Source of the DNA: an uncultured Lachnospiraceae bacterium
GTDB lineage: Bacteria > Bacillota > Clostridia > Lachnospirales > Lachnospiraceae
NCBI GenBank assembly: GCA_900549995.1
Contig: URQQ01000039.1
Coordinates: 1 to 40,219, forward strand
Reading direction: 5' to 3'
DNA: 40,219 bases
This document shows positions 1 through 8,209 of this stretch, in pieces. The notes below the pieces were generated by a model that was given only the letters and a program-made list of their open reading frames with translations, searched no databases and had not been told where the DNA came from. Made by a program: the position numbers and the translations under genes. Each line of letters starts with the position of its first letter. Positions within the stretch are counted from its first letter, which is position 1.

Positions 1-597
1 ATTCGAATTATAGCCGGTTCCGATCACCTTGATTTTTGCTTCTTCCACACCATAGACTTTCACAATCTCTTTTTTTTGATCTTCCTGAAGCGCGAACACC
101 TGAGAAAGCCTCTGTATCTGCTCCCTGATATACTCCCTCATATACGGGATTTTTTTCATCTGCCGAAGCCCCGTTCCATGACAGATTCCCGCAACTTTAT
201 ACTGCGGAAATTCCTCCCGCACAAGCGCCGTCAGATAATACAGGTGATGGCACAGGATCAGATCCGGCTCAAGCTGCTGTACCGCCTCATGTACAGCAAA
301 AAGAAACGCCTTTTTAAACTGCCATGTTTTCTTCTCGTCCATATCCCGGTATCTCGTGCTTTCATACGGCATCTCATCTGACATGCCAAGCACTGGAAAC
401 GGGAGTTCCTCTGTCTGATAATGAACAGGATAAAACTTCGTATTTCCGGGAAACTGCACCGTCTCCCCAGCATCAATGCCTGCCACAACTGCCTGTTCTT
501 CCCCAAGACACGCAAATCCATTCACAAGCCCTGTAAGATATACCCCGCTTCCTGTACTGTCCGGCCTCTGTGCCGTAATACTTAATATTCTCATCAT
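1..597 (-). CDS. Glycosyltransferase family 4-type protein, N-terminal part (cut by window edge)
   Basis: The frame is open from the start codon to base 1, so only the first 199 residues are present. The N-terminus (RILSIT, then TGSGVYLTGL at about residues 15-24) is the usual first strand and glycine loop of a GT-B fold glycosyltransferase. ICHGTGLRQ around residue 140 and KIKVIGTGYN at the cut end fit the end of the N-terminal domain and the linker into the donor-binding domain. Two adjacent ATGs (597 and 594) are possible starts, and the GGGGAAGAG upstream serves either. It lies 23 bases after the MATE gene on the same strand, so the two may be co-transcribed. Acceptor and sugar donor cannot be read because the C-terminal half is missing. 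Confidence 0.75.
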   Translation of the reverse strand, partial: MMRILSITAQRPDSTGSGVYLTGLVNGFACLGEEQAVVAGIDAGETVQFPGNTKFYPVHYQTEELPFPVLGMSDEMPYESTRYRDMDEKKTWQFKKAFLFAVHEAVQQLEPDLILCHHLYYLTALVREEFPQYKVAGICHGTGLRQMKKIPYMREYIREQIQRLSQVFALQEDQKKEIVKVYGVEEAKIKVIGTGYNSN

Positions 598-620
598 CTC
601 TTCCCCTTTAGTAAGACCTT

Positions 621-1988
621 CTATACACCAGAAAATAAAACTTTCAGTTTCTTCATCACATGATAGTAAGCCGGTATCAAAAATAAATCTGCCGCAATCC
701 AGGCAAGACCATTGGCCAGACATACTGCCGGATAGCCAAACTTTGGCACGAGCAGAAATCCAACCACACTTCTCGCTGCCATTTCACATACACCTGCAAG
801 AATCGCGAACATACTGTATCCCAGTCCCTGAATTAAGAATCTCACAATATTCACAAGCGCCAGCAGGAAATAAAATACGACATTCATCATCATATACAGG
901 TAAATGTCATGAAGAATCTGCGTCTCCCCGCCATCAATAAACGGAATTCCAATCCGCTCTCCAAGCAGAAATACAACTGCCAGTGCGAACAGAGAGTAAA
1001 CCGCACCAATCACAACGCAGCTTTTCAGCCCTTTGCTGATCCGCCCAAGCTTTCTTGCCCCGACATTCTGTCCCGCATAGGTCGCCATGGTAGCCCCCAT
1101 CGCATCAAACGGACACCCAAAAAGCATCCCGATCTTCGAGGCCGCTGCCACTGCCGCCACATAGGCCGCTCCCAATGAATTCACCGCCACCTGCAAAATG
1201 ACGCTTCCGATTGCCGTAATGGAATACTGAAGTCCCATAGGAATCCCCATTTTACACAGTATTTTCGCCGTGTGTGCATGAAGCTTCCAATCCTCTTTTT
1301 CAAGACGCAGCATCGGGAAATGCCGGATCATATAAAGCAGGCAGGCGATTCCCGAAACCGCCTGTGAGGTAACTGTCGCCCAGGCCGCTCCGGCCACCCC
1401 CATATGAAGCACCAGAATAAAAACCAGGTCAAGCACAATGTTTAAAACGGAGGACATCGTAAGAAAAACAACCGGTGTCCTCGCATCACCGAGAGAGCGT
1501 ATATAGCCAGAGAGCATATTGTACAGATACGTCGCCGGAATCCCCGCAAAAATTACGACAATATAGTCATATGCACCGTCAATAATGTCGGCCGGTGTAT
1601 TCATTGCCGTCAGAATCGGCCTGCAGCAAAGCACTGCGGCCACTGCCATGATAACAGCAAAAATGGCTGCCAGCATCGCGCTGTTTCCCACATACCTGCG
1701 AAGCCCTCTCTCATCTTTCGCCCCGAACCTCTGGGCAACCGGAATCGCGAACCCGTTGCAGATTCCCATACAGAACCCTATGATGCAGAAGTTTACAGAC
1801 CCGGTTGCACCAACAGAAGCCAGTGCATTTACTCCGAGAAATCTTCCTACAATCATCGTATCTGCCATATTATAAAGCTGCTGAAATAAAAATCCAAATA
1901 TCATAGGCAGGGTAAATCCAAGAATCAGTTTCATCGGACTCCCCTGTGTCATATCTTTTGTTGTCGTCTTTTCTCTGGTACCTGCCAT
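621..1988 (-). CDS. MATE family multidrug/Na+ efflux transporter
   Basis: A 455-residue polytopic membrane protein. The N-terminus reads KDMTQGSPMKLILGFTLP followed by a QQLYNMADTMIVGRFLG segment, the hallmark of bacterial MATE (DinF/NorM-like) transporters, with two MatE repeats and about 12 membrane helices. Such proteins export cationic drugs or metabolites in exchange for Na+ or H+. The frame is open further upstream, but the ATG at 1988 is preceded by GAGGAG at good spacing, while the upstream ATG at 2057 has no such site. A sigma-A-like promoter lies just upstream at 2022-2050. The substrate is not predictable from sequence. Confidence 0.9.
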   Translation of the reverse strand: MAGTREKTTTKDMTQGSPMKLILGFTLPMIFGFLFQQLYNMADTMIVGRFLGVNALASVGATGSVNFCIIGFCMGICNGFAIPVAQRFGAKDERGLRRYVGNSAMLAAIFAVIMAVAAVLCCRPILTAMNTPADIIDGAYDYIVVIFAGIPATYLYNMLSGYIRSLGDARTPVVFLTMSSVLNIVLDLVFILVLHMGVAGAAWATVTSQAVSGIACLLYMIRHFPMLRLEKEDWKLHAHTAKILCKMGIPMGLQYSITAIGSVILQVAVNSLGAAYVAAVAAASKIGMLFGCPFDAMGATMATYAGQNVGARKLGRISKGLKSCVVIGAVYSLFALAVVFLLGERIGIPFIDGGETQILHDIYLYMMMNVVFYFLLALVNIVRFLIQGLGYSMFAILAGVCEMAARSVVGFLLVPKFGYPAVCLANGLAWIAADLFLIPAYYHVMKKLKVLFSGV

Positions 1989-2021
1989 TCTCTCAATCTC
2001 CTCATTTTTTATCCGCAGTCC

Positions 2022-2050
2022 ACTATATAACTTTTCCTTTCTCCATGCAA
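2022..2050 (-). promoter_or_regulatory. Predicted sigma-A promoter of the MATE gene
   Basis: On the minus strand TTGCAT (2050-2045) and TATAGT (2027-2022) are separated by exactly 17 bases. This gives a short leader to the ATG at 1988. Confidence 0.55.
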
Positions 2051-2099
2051 GCTTCAATTTTTACTTCTGAAAAGGAAAAATAAAGGGATATTGAAAAAA

Positions 2100-2121
2100 A
2101 TGTCAGATTCTTGTATGACAT
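2100..2121. repeat. Inverted repeat ATGTCA/TGACAT upstream of the MATE promoter
   Basis: Two perfect 6-base arms, ATGTCA (2100-2105) and TGACAT (2116-2121), are 10 bases apart, about 50 bases upstream of the predicted MATE -35. It could be an operator for an unlinked regulator. No regulator gene for it is visible next to it. Confidence 0.3.
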
Positions 2122-2145
2122 CTGCATATTTAAAGACAAAATGAG

Positions 2146-2195
2146 AAAAAAAGCGTACCGCTTTATAACTGTTGTATAGTTATTTTGCAGTACGC
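2146..2195 (-). terminator. Rho-independent terminator after the hemerythrin gene
   Basis: On the minus strand a 9-base stem (GCGTACTGC with GCGGTACGC, one G-T pair) encloses a second stem (ATAACT with AGTTAT). A run of seven T follows. It sits directly after the hemerythrin stop. Confidence 0.8.
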
Positions 2196-2205
2196 CCGGT
2201 TCCAT

Positions 2206-2628
2206 TTACAGCATTTCTGTGTTATTTCTCATAAACTTATACTCAGCAACAGAACGGTCAAATCCTTTGATGTGCTTATAAAGCCACTCTACTACATTCT
2301 TGTTCACCTGAACGACAAATTCTTCTGTCGGCCCTTCCTGTTCCTCGAGCATCTCGTGCAGCTCTTCCACCGTCCGCTTCAGCTCTTCATGCTGTTTTTT
2401 GTGCTCTTTGATTCCAGGATATTCAATTTCTTCCTGCAGTTTCTCTTCTTCTTTAAAATGATACTCTGTGTAATCCGCAAGATATCCCAGCGTCTGCACC
2501 GCCATCACCTTATCAGCACTTGTCTCGCAGCTCTCTAAAAGATCGTTGATCTTGCCGATCAACTCCTGGTGCTGTGAATCAATCATCTCATTGCCTGTTA
2601 CCAGACTCTCATCAAATTCTGCTCTCAT
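2206..2628 (-). CDS. Bacteriohemerythrin (single-domain)
   Basis: A 140-residue cytoplasmic four-helix-bundle protein. All seven di-iron ligands of hemerythrins are visible with normal spacing: H20, H57, E61, H76, H80, H119 and D124. Such proteins bind O2 reversibly, and some bind NO. In anaerobes they are thought to buffer, deliver or sense oxygen. Two ATGs lie close together: the one at 2634 directly abuts the GGAGG ribosome site, while the one at 2628 has the normal 7-base spacing, so 2628 is chosen. It has its own promoter inside the 3' end of the upstream esterase gene and a strong terminator, so it is probably mainly monocistronic. Confidence 0.9.
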   Translation of the reverse strand: MRAEFDESLVTGNEMIDSQHQELIGKINDLLESCETSADKVMAVQTLGYLADYTEYHFKEEEKLQEEIEYPGIKEHKKQHEELKRTVEELHEMLEEQEGPTEEFVVQVNKNVVEWLYKHIKGFDRSVAEYKFMRNNTEML

Positions 2629-2670
2629 TTTCATACCTCCTTGTGTTTGGTTCCTTTGATTTCATTTACC

Positions 2671-2700
2671 ATTATATCTTGTGTATCCATGTTTCCGCAA
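2671..2700 (-). promoter_or_regulatory. Predicted sigma-A promoter of the hemerythrin gene
   Basis: On the minus strand TTGCGG (2700-2695), an 18-base spacer and a perfect TATAAT (2676-2671). The promoter overlaps the stop codon of the upstream esterase, so hemerythrin can be expressed independently of it. Confidence 0.65.
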
Positions 2701-3469
2701 GGTTCATCCAGACCGCACAGTCTTTCTGTAACCCCCTGCCGTCACTGCTCATCGTCAGCGGACCCGCAGTTCCAAGGCCATGGCATCCTTCAGGAAACAT
2801 ATGAAACTCGGCGGCAACTCCATGCTCTCTGAGCGCCTGCACAAACAGCAGAGAATTTTCTGCCGGAACCGTCTCATCTTCATACGTATGCCATAGAAAT
2901 GTTGGGGGTGTATGCCTGCTGACCTGTTTCTCCAAAGACATCTCTTCTTTCCGGCTCTCAAACTCTGCTCCCAGAAGATTCCGAAAGCTCGGTTCATGAC
3001 TGTACCTTCCGGAAGTGATCACCGGATAACTGAGAATCAGCCCATCCGGGCGCAGGGTTTTCGCATCCGTGCCAAGTGTCTCTGAAAGGAACCTCTTTTG
3101 AAAAAACACACCAAGGCTTGCAGCCAGATGCCCTCCCGCTGAAGATCCCTGTACAATCACCCGGTCCGGATCAACATACCATTCCCGGCTGTTGTCTCTT
3201 ATGATTTTCACCGACTCTGCAAGCTGCAAAAGCGCCTCCGGATATCTCGCCGGAGCAGTCGAGTACCTGAGTACTGCTGCGTGAAATCCCATCGACATGA
3301 ATTTCACCGCGATTCCTTCCGCTTCCCTGTCAGACGTCATTTCATATCCGCCTCCCGGGCAGATTACAATCATCGGCCTCAAACGTCCGTCATACAATTC
3401 TATGCTGTTATCCCACAGATAAAGATAAAGTTTTCCTCCGTTTCCTACTGTCAGCTCCTCGTGTCTCAT
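2672..3469 (-). CDS. Alpha/beta-hydrolase, carbohydrate/acetyl esterase-like
   Basis: A 265-residue alpha/beta-hydrolase without a signal peptide. CPGGGYE (residues 38-44) is the oxyanion-hole loop, GSSAGG (108-113) carries the nucleophile Ser110, and EDETVP and EGCHGLG near the C-terminus supply the acid and histidine. This pattern and size match the BD-FAE/acetyl-xylan-esterase-like hydrolases of gut Firmicutes that remove acyl groups from imported sugars. The ATG at 3469 is preceded by AAGGAG at 8 bases. The gene is divergent from the ROK regulator. Its actual substrate is unknown. Confidence 0.85.
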   Translation of the reverse strand: MRHEELTVGNGGKLYLYLWDNSIELYDGRLRPMIVICPGGGYEMTSDREAEGIAVKFMSMGFHAAVLRYSTAPARYPEALLQLAESVKIIRDNSREWYVDPDRVIVQGSSAGGHLAASLGVFFQKRFLSETLGTDAKTLRPDGLILSYPVITSGRYSHEPSFRNLLGAEFESRKEEMSLEKQVSRHTPPTFLWHTYEDETVPAENSLLFVQALREHGVAAEFHMFPEGCHGLGTAGPLTMSSDGRGLQKDCAVWMNLAETWIHKI

Positions 3470-3605
3470 ATTACTACTCCTTTACAGTACGCTCCTTTTA
3501 TTTTAATATATCTTCACGCAAATGTCGACCACTTTATTTATCCGGATCCCCCTCATTTCATCCCCTCCGGCCTTATCTATAGAAGAAATTGTATCCAGAT
3601 TTCGC

Positions 3606-3634
3606 TTGTTGTGTCCCCGGATACGTGCTAGAAT
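3606..3634 (+). promoter_or_regulatory. Predicted sigma-A promoter of the ROK gene
   Basis: TTGTTG (3606-3611), a 17-base spacer and TAGAAT (3629-3634), about 48 bases before the chosen start codon. Confidence 0.6.
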
Positions 3635-3681
3635 AAAGGTAAATACGCTCTTTACAACTGCCGCCTAAGAAAGGGATGCTT

Positions 3682-4821
3682 ATGAGTTCACTAACAACAT
3701 CTGACGTCAAATTAAAAAACAAAGAGAATTTGATACAATATATATATCAGCAGAAATGTACCCATCAAATGCAGATCTGTGAGGCACTGCATCTCAGCCG
3801 CCCGACAGTGATCCCAATGATCCGGGAATGCGAGGAAAAGGGCATTATCGAGAAAAACGGATTCTATGAATCTACCGGTGGACGCAAGGCAAATGCCATC
3901 TGCTTCATAGCAGACGCTAAAATTGCCATCGGAGTGGAGCTTCTGCAGGATTCCTATGAAATCACTGCTCTGGATCTCTATGGTGAAACACTGAATTTCG
4001 ACAGCTATCATACTCCGTTTCATAATTCAGATTCTTATTTCAAATCTGTCTGCAGTTCTATCTTAAAGTTTATTGAAATAAACTCCATACCTTCCGAAAA
4101 AATTCTCGGTATCGGTATCGTACTGCAGGGATTGATATCTGCCGACGGATATTGCGTTACTTATGGCAAAATTCTTGACTGTACCGGACTTAGTATTGAA
4201 TCTTTCACGAAATATCTTCCCTATCCATGCAAGTTTTTTCATGATGCCGAGGCTGCTGCCCAGGATGAACTCTGGCAGTCCCCGAATCTGCACAATGCCA
4301 TCTATATGAATATCCGAAGCCATGTAAGCGGCGCAATCATTGTCAACAGGGAATTCTTAAAAGGGACTGAACTGAAAAGCGGTGTATTTGAACATATGAC
4401 GCTCGTCCCTGACGGCAGACAGTGTTACTGCGGCAACAAAGGCTGCGTGGAAACATACTGTTCTACCCAGTCTCTGTTAGAAAATGCATATTCGCTGGAC
4501 AATTTCTTTACCAAACTGCACCGGGGTGATCCGGGCTGTAAAAAAATCTGGATGCATTATCTGAAATATCTGGCATCTTCAATCAACAACTTACATATGT
4601 TCATTGATTATCCCGTCATTATCGGCGGAACATTGTCCCCCTATCTGCAGGGACGCGATATTTCCACACTACACCAGATGATCTATAACATTACAGCATT
4701 TCCGACAGAGAAAGAATTTATCAAACCGAGCTGCTGCCCCAATTCTCCCATCAGCCGCGGCGCCGCTCTTCCATACATCAGAAAATATTTAAAAACAATC
4801 GTCGGCGATCAATTAAATTAG
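3682..4821 (+). CDS. ROK family transcriptional regulator
   Basis: About 379 residues. An N-terminal winged helix-turn-helix (roughly residues 12-73, including LHLSRPTVIPMIRECEEKG and the wing STGGR) is followed by a ROK domain. The ROK zinc motif CYCGNKGCVE is present near residue 250, with an upstream FEH histidine. The usual DxGxT phosphate-binding motif is degenerate (IGVELL), as in ROK repressors rather than ROK sugar kinases. Two starts are possible; the ATG at 3682 sits 6 bases after AAAGGG and is preferred over 3676. The gene converges on the dhaL-dhaK-dehydrogenase operon, so it is the likely local sugar-responsive regulator of that operon and of the divergent ABC importer. This is inference from position. 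Confidence 0.88.
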   Translation: MSSLTTSDVKLKNKENLIQYIYQQKCTHQMQICEALHLSRPTVIPMIRECEEKGIIEKNGFYESTGGRKANAICFIADAKIAIGVELLQDSYEITALDLYGETLNFDSYHTPFHNSDSYFKSVCSSILKFIEINSIPSEKILGIGIVLQGLISADGYCVTYGKILDCTGLSIESFTKYLPYPCKFFHDAEAAAQDELWQSPNLHNAIYMNIRSHVSGAIIVNREFLKGTELKSGVFEHMTLVPDGRQCYCGNKGCVETYCSTQSLLENAYSLDNFFTKLHRGDPGCKKIWMHYLKYLASSINNLHMFIDYPVIIGGTLSPYLQGRDISTLHQMIYNITAFPTEKEFIKPSCCPNSPISRGAALPYIRKYLKTIVGDQLN

Positions 4822-4862
4822 AGCGTGCAGATGGCGGAAATGAATTTTCAAACACGCTATAA

Positions 4863-4905
4863 GGCAGGATACTCGTTATAAAACCAGCACCCTGCCTCAT
4901 TTTTT
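4863..4905 (+). terminator. Terminator after the ROK gene
   Basis: GGCAGG (4863-4868) pairs with CCTGCC (4891-4896) and is followed by CATTTTTT. The loop is long (22 bases). A second weaker hairpin (AGCGTG 4822-4827 with CACGCT 4853-4858) lies just before it. Confidence 0.6.
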
Positions 4906-4916
4906 CTCTGTATCCT

Positions 4917-5558
4917 TTAATTCAGATTCTCTTTCATTCCATCTGCCATCGCTTCCAGTATGATGCAGCATGATGTTGCACCTGCATCAAGCACTCCCCT
5001 GGAACGCTCGCCAAGACGGCTGGAACGTCCGAATTTTGCAACCATGTCTTTTGTTGAATCACGGCCGGCTCTCGCCGCATCTTTCATCTGGTCAAGAGCT
5101 GTCAAAAACTCCGTCCCATCCTCAGCTGCCTGTCTCATGCAGTCTGCCGCAGGACTCAATGTATCCACCAGCGTTTTGTCACCAACCTTAGCCTCTACAA
5201 TCTCCTGAAGTCCCGAAAGTCCTGCCAAAAGCATCTCTGAAAGCTCTTTCGGCCCGATCTCTTCATAATCCTCTCCTGCATCTGCCATGTCCATGAAAAT
5301 GGTACCGTAAATCGGCCCCATAGATCCGCCGATTTCAGCAAATAATATATTTCCCAGCTCAGACAATCCTTCTGTAAAAGAGAATTCTTTATCACCAAAA
5401 CGTTTCTCGAACAGAGAAAACCCTTTATTCATATTCATCCCATGGTCTCCGTCTCCGATCAGGCCATCCACTTCCCCCAGGTACGCTTTATGATCCTGAA
5501 TTCCTTTAACCATTGCCAGAAGAACGCTTTTACCGTCACTGTTTTTAAAAACACTCAT
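4917..5558 (-). CDS. dhaL: Dihydroxyacetone kinase-type nucleotide-binding subunit DhaL
   Basis: A 213-residue protein of the DAK2/DhaL family. The Mg/nucleotide-binding motif IGDGDHGMNMNKG is at residues 34-46, and GGSMGPIYG and GATSCC in the second half are family signatures. DhaL carries ADP/ATP and passes phosphate to the ketose bound by DhaK. The start at 5558 has AGGAGG at 7 bases; the upstream in-frame ATGs at 5600 and 5588 lack ribosome sites. It follows dhaK by 42 bases and is last in the dehydrogenase-dhaK-dhaL operon. No DhaM phosphotransferase gene is present in the window, so the phosphate donor (ATP directly, or PTS through DhaM elsewhere) is undecided. Confidence 0.92.
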   Translation of the reverse strand: MSVFKNSDGKSVLLAMVKGIQDHKAYLGEVDGLIGDGDHGMNMNKGFSLFEKRFGDKEFSFTEGLSELGNILFAEIGGSMGPIYGTIFMDMADAGEDYEEIGPKELSEMLLAGLSGLQEIVEAKVGDKTLVDTLSPAADCMRQAAEDGTEFLTALDQMKDAARAGRDSTKDMVAKFGRSSRLGERSRGVLDAGATSCCIILEAMADGMKENLN

Positions 5559-5600
5559 TTTCAGACCTCCTGTTTTTCTATGATTCATGATCATCCACAA

Positions 5601-6596
5601 TCAGAATTGTTTTAACCCCATACAATTTGCAGGCATATCAATCAGTTCCTTTAATTCCTCATCCAGTTTCATAACGGTAAGAGTGGCACCCATCATCTCC
5701 AGGGATGTGAAATAATTGCCCACATAAGCCTTATGGGTCTTAATTCCCTTCTCTTTGAGAATGCAGTCAATCTCATCATAAAGGACATAAAGTTCCATCA
5801 CCGGTGTCGCGCCAAGTCCGGATACGAGCACGACAACCTCATCTCCGCTGACAAACGGATAATCCGGAAGCACAACATCTGTCATACGGCGCGCCATTTT
5901 ATCTGCCGTCTCAAGCGGACACACCTCGATTCCCGGCTCCCCGTGATGTCCGATTCCCACTTCCATCGTTCCATCCTTGATTTCGAAATTCGGATGCCCG
6001 ACCGCCGGAAGTGTACAAGGTGTCAGGCCGATTCCCACACTCCTTGTGTTGTCAATCGCCTTCTGCGCCGCCGCAACTACCTCGTCAAGTCCTGCTCCCT
6101 GAGAGGCTTTTGCTCCTCCCACTTTCCACATCAGTACTTCTCCGGCAACTCCGCGCCGTTTTTCTCTCTGATCTTTCGGTGCAGATGCGACATCATCGTT
6201 TGCGACAACCGTTTTCACTTCAATTCCCTGTTTCTTTGCCATTTTCACAGCCATCTTCACGTTCATATTATCGCCGGAATAATTGCCATAGAGGCAGGCA
6301 ACCCCTCTGCCCTGATCTGCGCATTTGAAAGAGTCGAGGAACGCAGCTGCTGTCGGAGAAGAGCAGATCTCTCCCACTGCAGAGGCATCACACATATTCA
6401 TACCCACATATCCGATAAATGCTGGCTTGTGGCCGGAACCGCCTCCGGTCACAACGCCGACTTTATCTGCCGGAATATTTCTTGCCTTGATAACACGAGG
6501 ATTCTCTGTCGTCTCCACCAAATCACTGTGCGCCTTTACAAACCCTTTAAGCATTTCATCTACAATGTCATCAGGATCATTCATAATTCTCTGCAT
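5601..6596 (-). CDS. dhaK: Dihydroxyacetone kinase-type substrate-binding subunit DhaK
   Basis: A 331-residue DAK1/DhaK protein. GGGSGHKPAF (51-60), YGNYSGDNMN (103-112) and GIGHHGEPG (214-222) are all present. His218 is the histidine that forms the covalent hemiaminal with the ketose. Family members phosphorylate dihydroxyacetone, but close relatives act on D- or L-erythrulose in tetritol pathways. Next to an erythritol/L-threitol-dehydrogenase-like gene, erythrulose is a serious alternative substrate. The start lies one base after the dehydrogenase stop and has its own AGGAGG, implying translational coupling. Confidence 0.93.
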   Translation of the reverse strand: MQRIMNDPDDIVDEMLKGFVKAHSDLVETTENPRVIKARNIPADKVGVVTGGGSGHKPAFIGYVGMNMCDASAVGEICSSPTAAAFLDSFKCADQGRGVACLYGNYSGDNMNVKMAVKMAKKQGIEVKTVVANDDVASAPKDQREKRRGVAGEVLMWKVGGAKASQGAGLDEVVAAAQKAIDNTRSVGIGLTPCTLPAVGHPNFEIKDGTMEVGIGHHGEPGIEVCPLETADKMARRMTDVVLPDYPFVSGDEVVVLVSGLGATPVMELYVLYDEIDCILKEKGIKTHKAYVGNYFTSLEMMGATLTVMKLDEELKELIDMPANCMGLKQF

Positions 6597-6597
6597 A

Positions 6598-7701
6598 TCA
6601 GTTCTCCTCCTCTGGTTTCATATCTGGTACTAAAATAACTTTCAGCGCTCCATTTTCTCCGGTTTTCGCAATATGGAATCCTTTCTCCCAGTCTTCCAGC
6701 GCGAATTTATTCGTCACTACCCCTTCGGTCGGAAGCTTGCCGTTACCAATCCATTCAATGACTGTATCATAGCAGAATGGACTCAAGTGAACCCCTAACA
6801 GATCCAGCTCTTTCCGGTCACTGATAATGGACCAGTCACAGGTAACATCCTGGCCAAACACCGAAAATTCTACGAAACGTCCCATTTTCCGGATCGCCTG
6901 AAGTCCCTGTGTCACACTTGAAGGGTGTCCGCTTGCTTCTATATAAATGTCACATCCATATCCATCCGTCATTTCTTTAATTTTAGCTACTGCATCTTCC
7001 TTGCCCGGATTCATTACAATATCAGCACCAAATTCTTTCGCTTTTTTCAGACGCTCATCATTCATGTCAAGCACAACAAGACATTTGGGGTTACACTGGT
7101 GAATTGCCCCTACCATCCCAAGGCCAAGAGTACCAACACCGGAGAGAACTACAAAGTCTGTTGTCTTCACCTGCGCACGGTCAACACAATGGAATGAACA
7201 TGCATAAGGCTCGATCAAAGCCGCATTCTCAATTGCCATCTCTTCCGGCACTACATAAGGAAGTGCTTCCTTGGTAAGTTTCACATATTCAGCCATACCG
7301 CCGTTTACATTATTCTGAAATCCAAAAAGGTCATGCTTCTCACACATCCAGTGGCGCCCCGTCTTGCAGAACATACACTCTCCGCAGGGTACAATCTGTT
7401 CCGGACAGATTCTGTCCCCTAATTTCCAGTTTCCTTTGACATTTTGCCCCATTTCAACAACTCTTCCGACAAACTCATGTCCGGGAATCATCGGTGCTTT
7501 GATATAGGCCGGCTGCCCGCTTCCTCCCCAGAAGCTTTCTGCTCCGCCAAATGCTTTCACATCTCCTGCGCAGATTCCGCACGCTTCTACTTTAAGGATC
7601 ATTTCTCCTTCGCCTGCATGAGGTGTATCAACCATCTCAAAACGGTAATCACCAGGTGCATAAGCTACAATTGCTTTCATTTTTTCAGGTAAGTTACTCA
7701 T
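6598..7701 (-). CDS. Zinc-dependent polyol/alcohol dehydrogenase, erythritol/L-threitol dehydrogenase-like
   Basis: A 367-residue medium-chain dehydrogenase/reductase. Catalytic zinc ligands are visible at C41 and H75-E76 (PGHEFVG), and all four structural-zinc cysteines at 106, 109, 112 and 120. The Rossmann motif GVGTLGLG is followed by VLDMNDERL, whose Asp after the second strand favours NAD+. The stretches EQIVPC.EC.FCK and the DWSIISDRKELDLLG segment resemble, from memory, the EltD erythritol/L-threitol dehydrogenase described in Mycobacterium smegmatis. It would oxidise a polyol to a ketose for DhaK/DhaL. It is first in its operon, with a strong promoter at 7799-7827. Sorbitol, glycerol or another polyol remains possible. 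Confidence 0.85.
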   Translation of the reverse strand: MSNLPEKMKAIVAYAPGDYRFEMVDTPHAGEGEMILKVEACGICAGDVKAFGGAESFWGGSGQPAYIKAPMIPGHEFVGRVVEMGQNVKGNWKLGDRICPEQIVPCGECMFCKTGRHWMCEKHDLFGFQNNVNGGMAEYVKLTKEALPYVVPEEMAIENAALIEPYACSFHCVDRAQVKTTDFVVLSGVGTLGLGMVGAIHQCNPKCLVVLDMNDERLKKAKEFGADIVMNPGKEDAVAKIKEMTDGYGCDIYIEASGHPSSVTQGLQAIRKMGRFVEFSVFGQDVTCDWSIISDRKELDLLGVHLSPFCYDTVIEWIGNGKLPTEGVVTNKFALEDWEKGFHIAKTGENGALKVILVPDMKPEEEN

Positions 7702-7793
7702 TCTAATCCGTCCCTTCTTAATTTGATAATAATTGGCACTCTTATGTAAAATACAGTGTGCAGTTTCGCAACGAACTTAATTAAATATCGTTT

Positions 7794-7801
7794 ACTTAAG
7801 T
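7794..7801. promoter_or_regulatory. Candidate operator ACTTAAGT at the dehydrogenase promoter
   Basis: A perfect 8-base palindrome overlapping the -10 element and predicted start site of the minus-strand promoter. The matching position of the divergent promoter carries ACTTTAGT, so both may be bound by one repressor, plausibly the ROK protein. Confidence 0.4.
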
Positions 7802-7827
7802 CTATATGAAAAGCATTTTTGTGTCAA
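7799..7827 (-). promoter_or_regulatory. Predicted sigma-A promoter of the dehydrogenase-dhaK-dhaL operon
   Basis: On the minus strand a perfect TTGACA (7827-7822), a 17-base spacer and TAGACT (7804-7799). The leader to the ATG is about 90 bases. Confidence 0.7.
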
Positions 7828-8180
7828 TCTATTAATTTCACTAAATCGAATCAATATATTTTGTATATTATTTATGATTGAGTATTTTTTAACCCTTCAA
7901 TAATAGTAATATTTCACATATTAAATATGTTTTTCGGGTGTATTTGTCTACTTTTGTTATCCAACTTTCATCAACCAATAACTTCTGCGCTCAAAATCAG
8001 TATGTATTTATCCGTATTCTTTGTCATTTTTTTATCAATTGCAAAATGTATACTATTACCAATTTTTTCCAATGTTCACTCTCATTTTATAGTCTATTAG
8101 TTACAATTTCACGCTAAAAATTTTTATGATATATACTTTTTACACAATAAAGCAGTTCCTCCTTTGTGCTTATTCATCAA

Positions 8181-8209
8181 TTGACGCAAAAAAATTAAAG
8201 ATATATACT
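8181..8209 (+). promoter_or_regulatory. Predicted sigma-A promoter of the ABC importer operon
   Basis: TTGACG (8181-8186), a 17-base spacer and TATACT (8204-8209). The bases following the -35 (CAAAAA) and around the -10 are shared with the divergent promoter. ATTGAC (8180-8185) and GTCAAT (8213-8218) form an inverted repeat across it. Confidence 0.7.

Noticed and set aside
258..940. Open frames on both strands at the left end
   Set aside because: They are shadows of the truncated glycosyltransferase and the MATE gene, which run through the same bases in another frame with clear family motifs.
5733..6638. Long plus-strand frame of about 300 codons opposite dhaK
   Set aside because: It is antisense to a clear dhaK/dehydrogenase region, has no ribosome site and no family resemblance; it follows from the codon use of dhaK.
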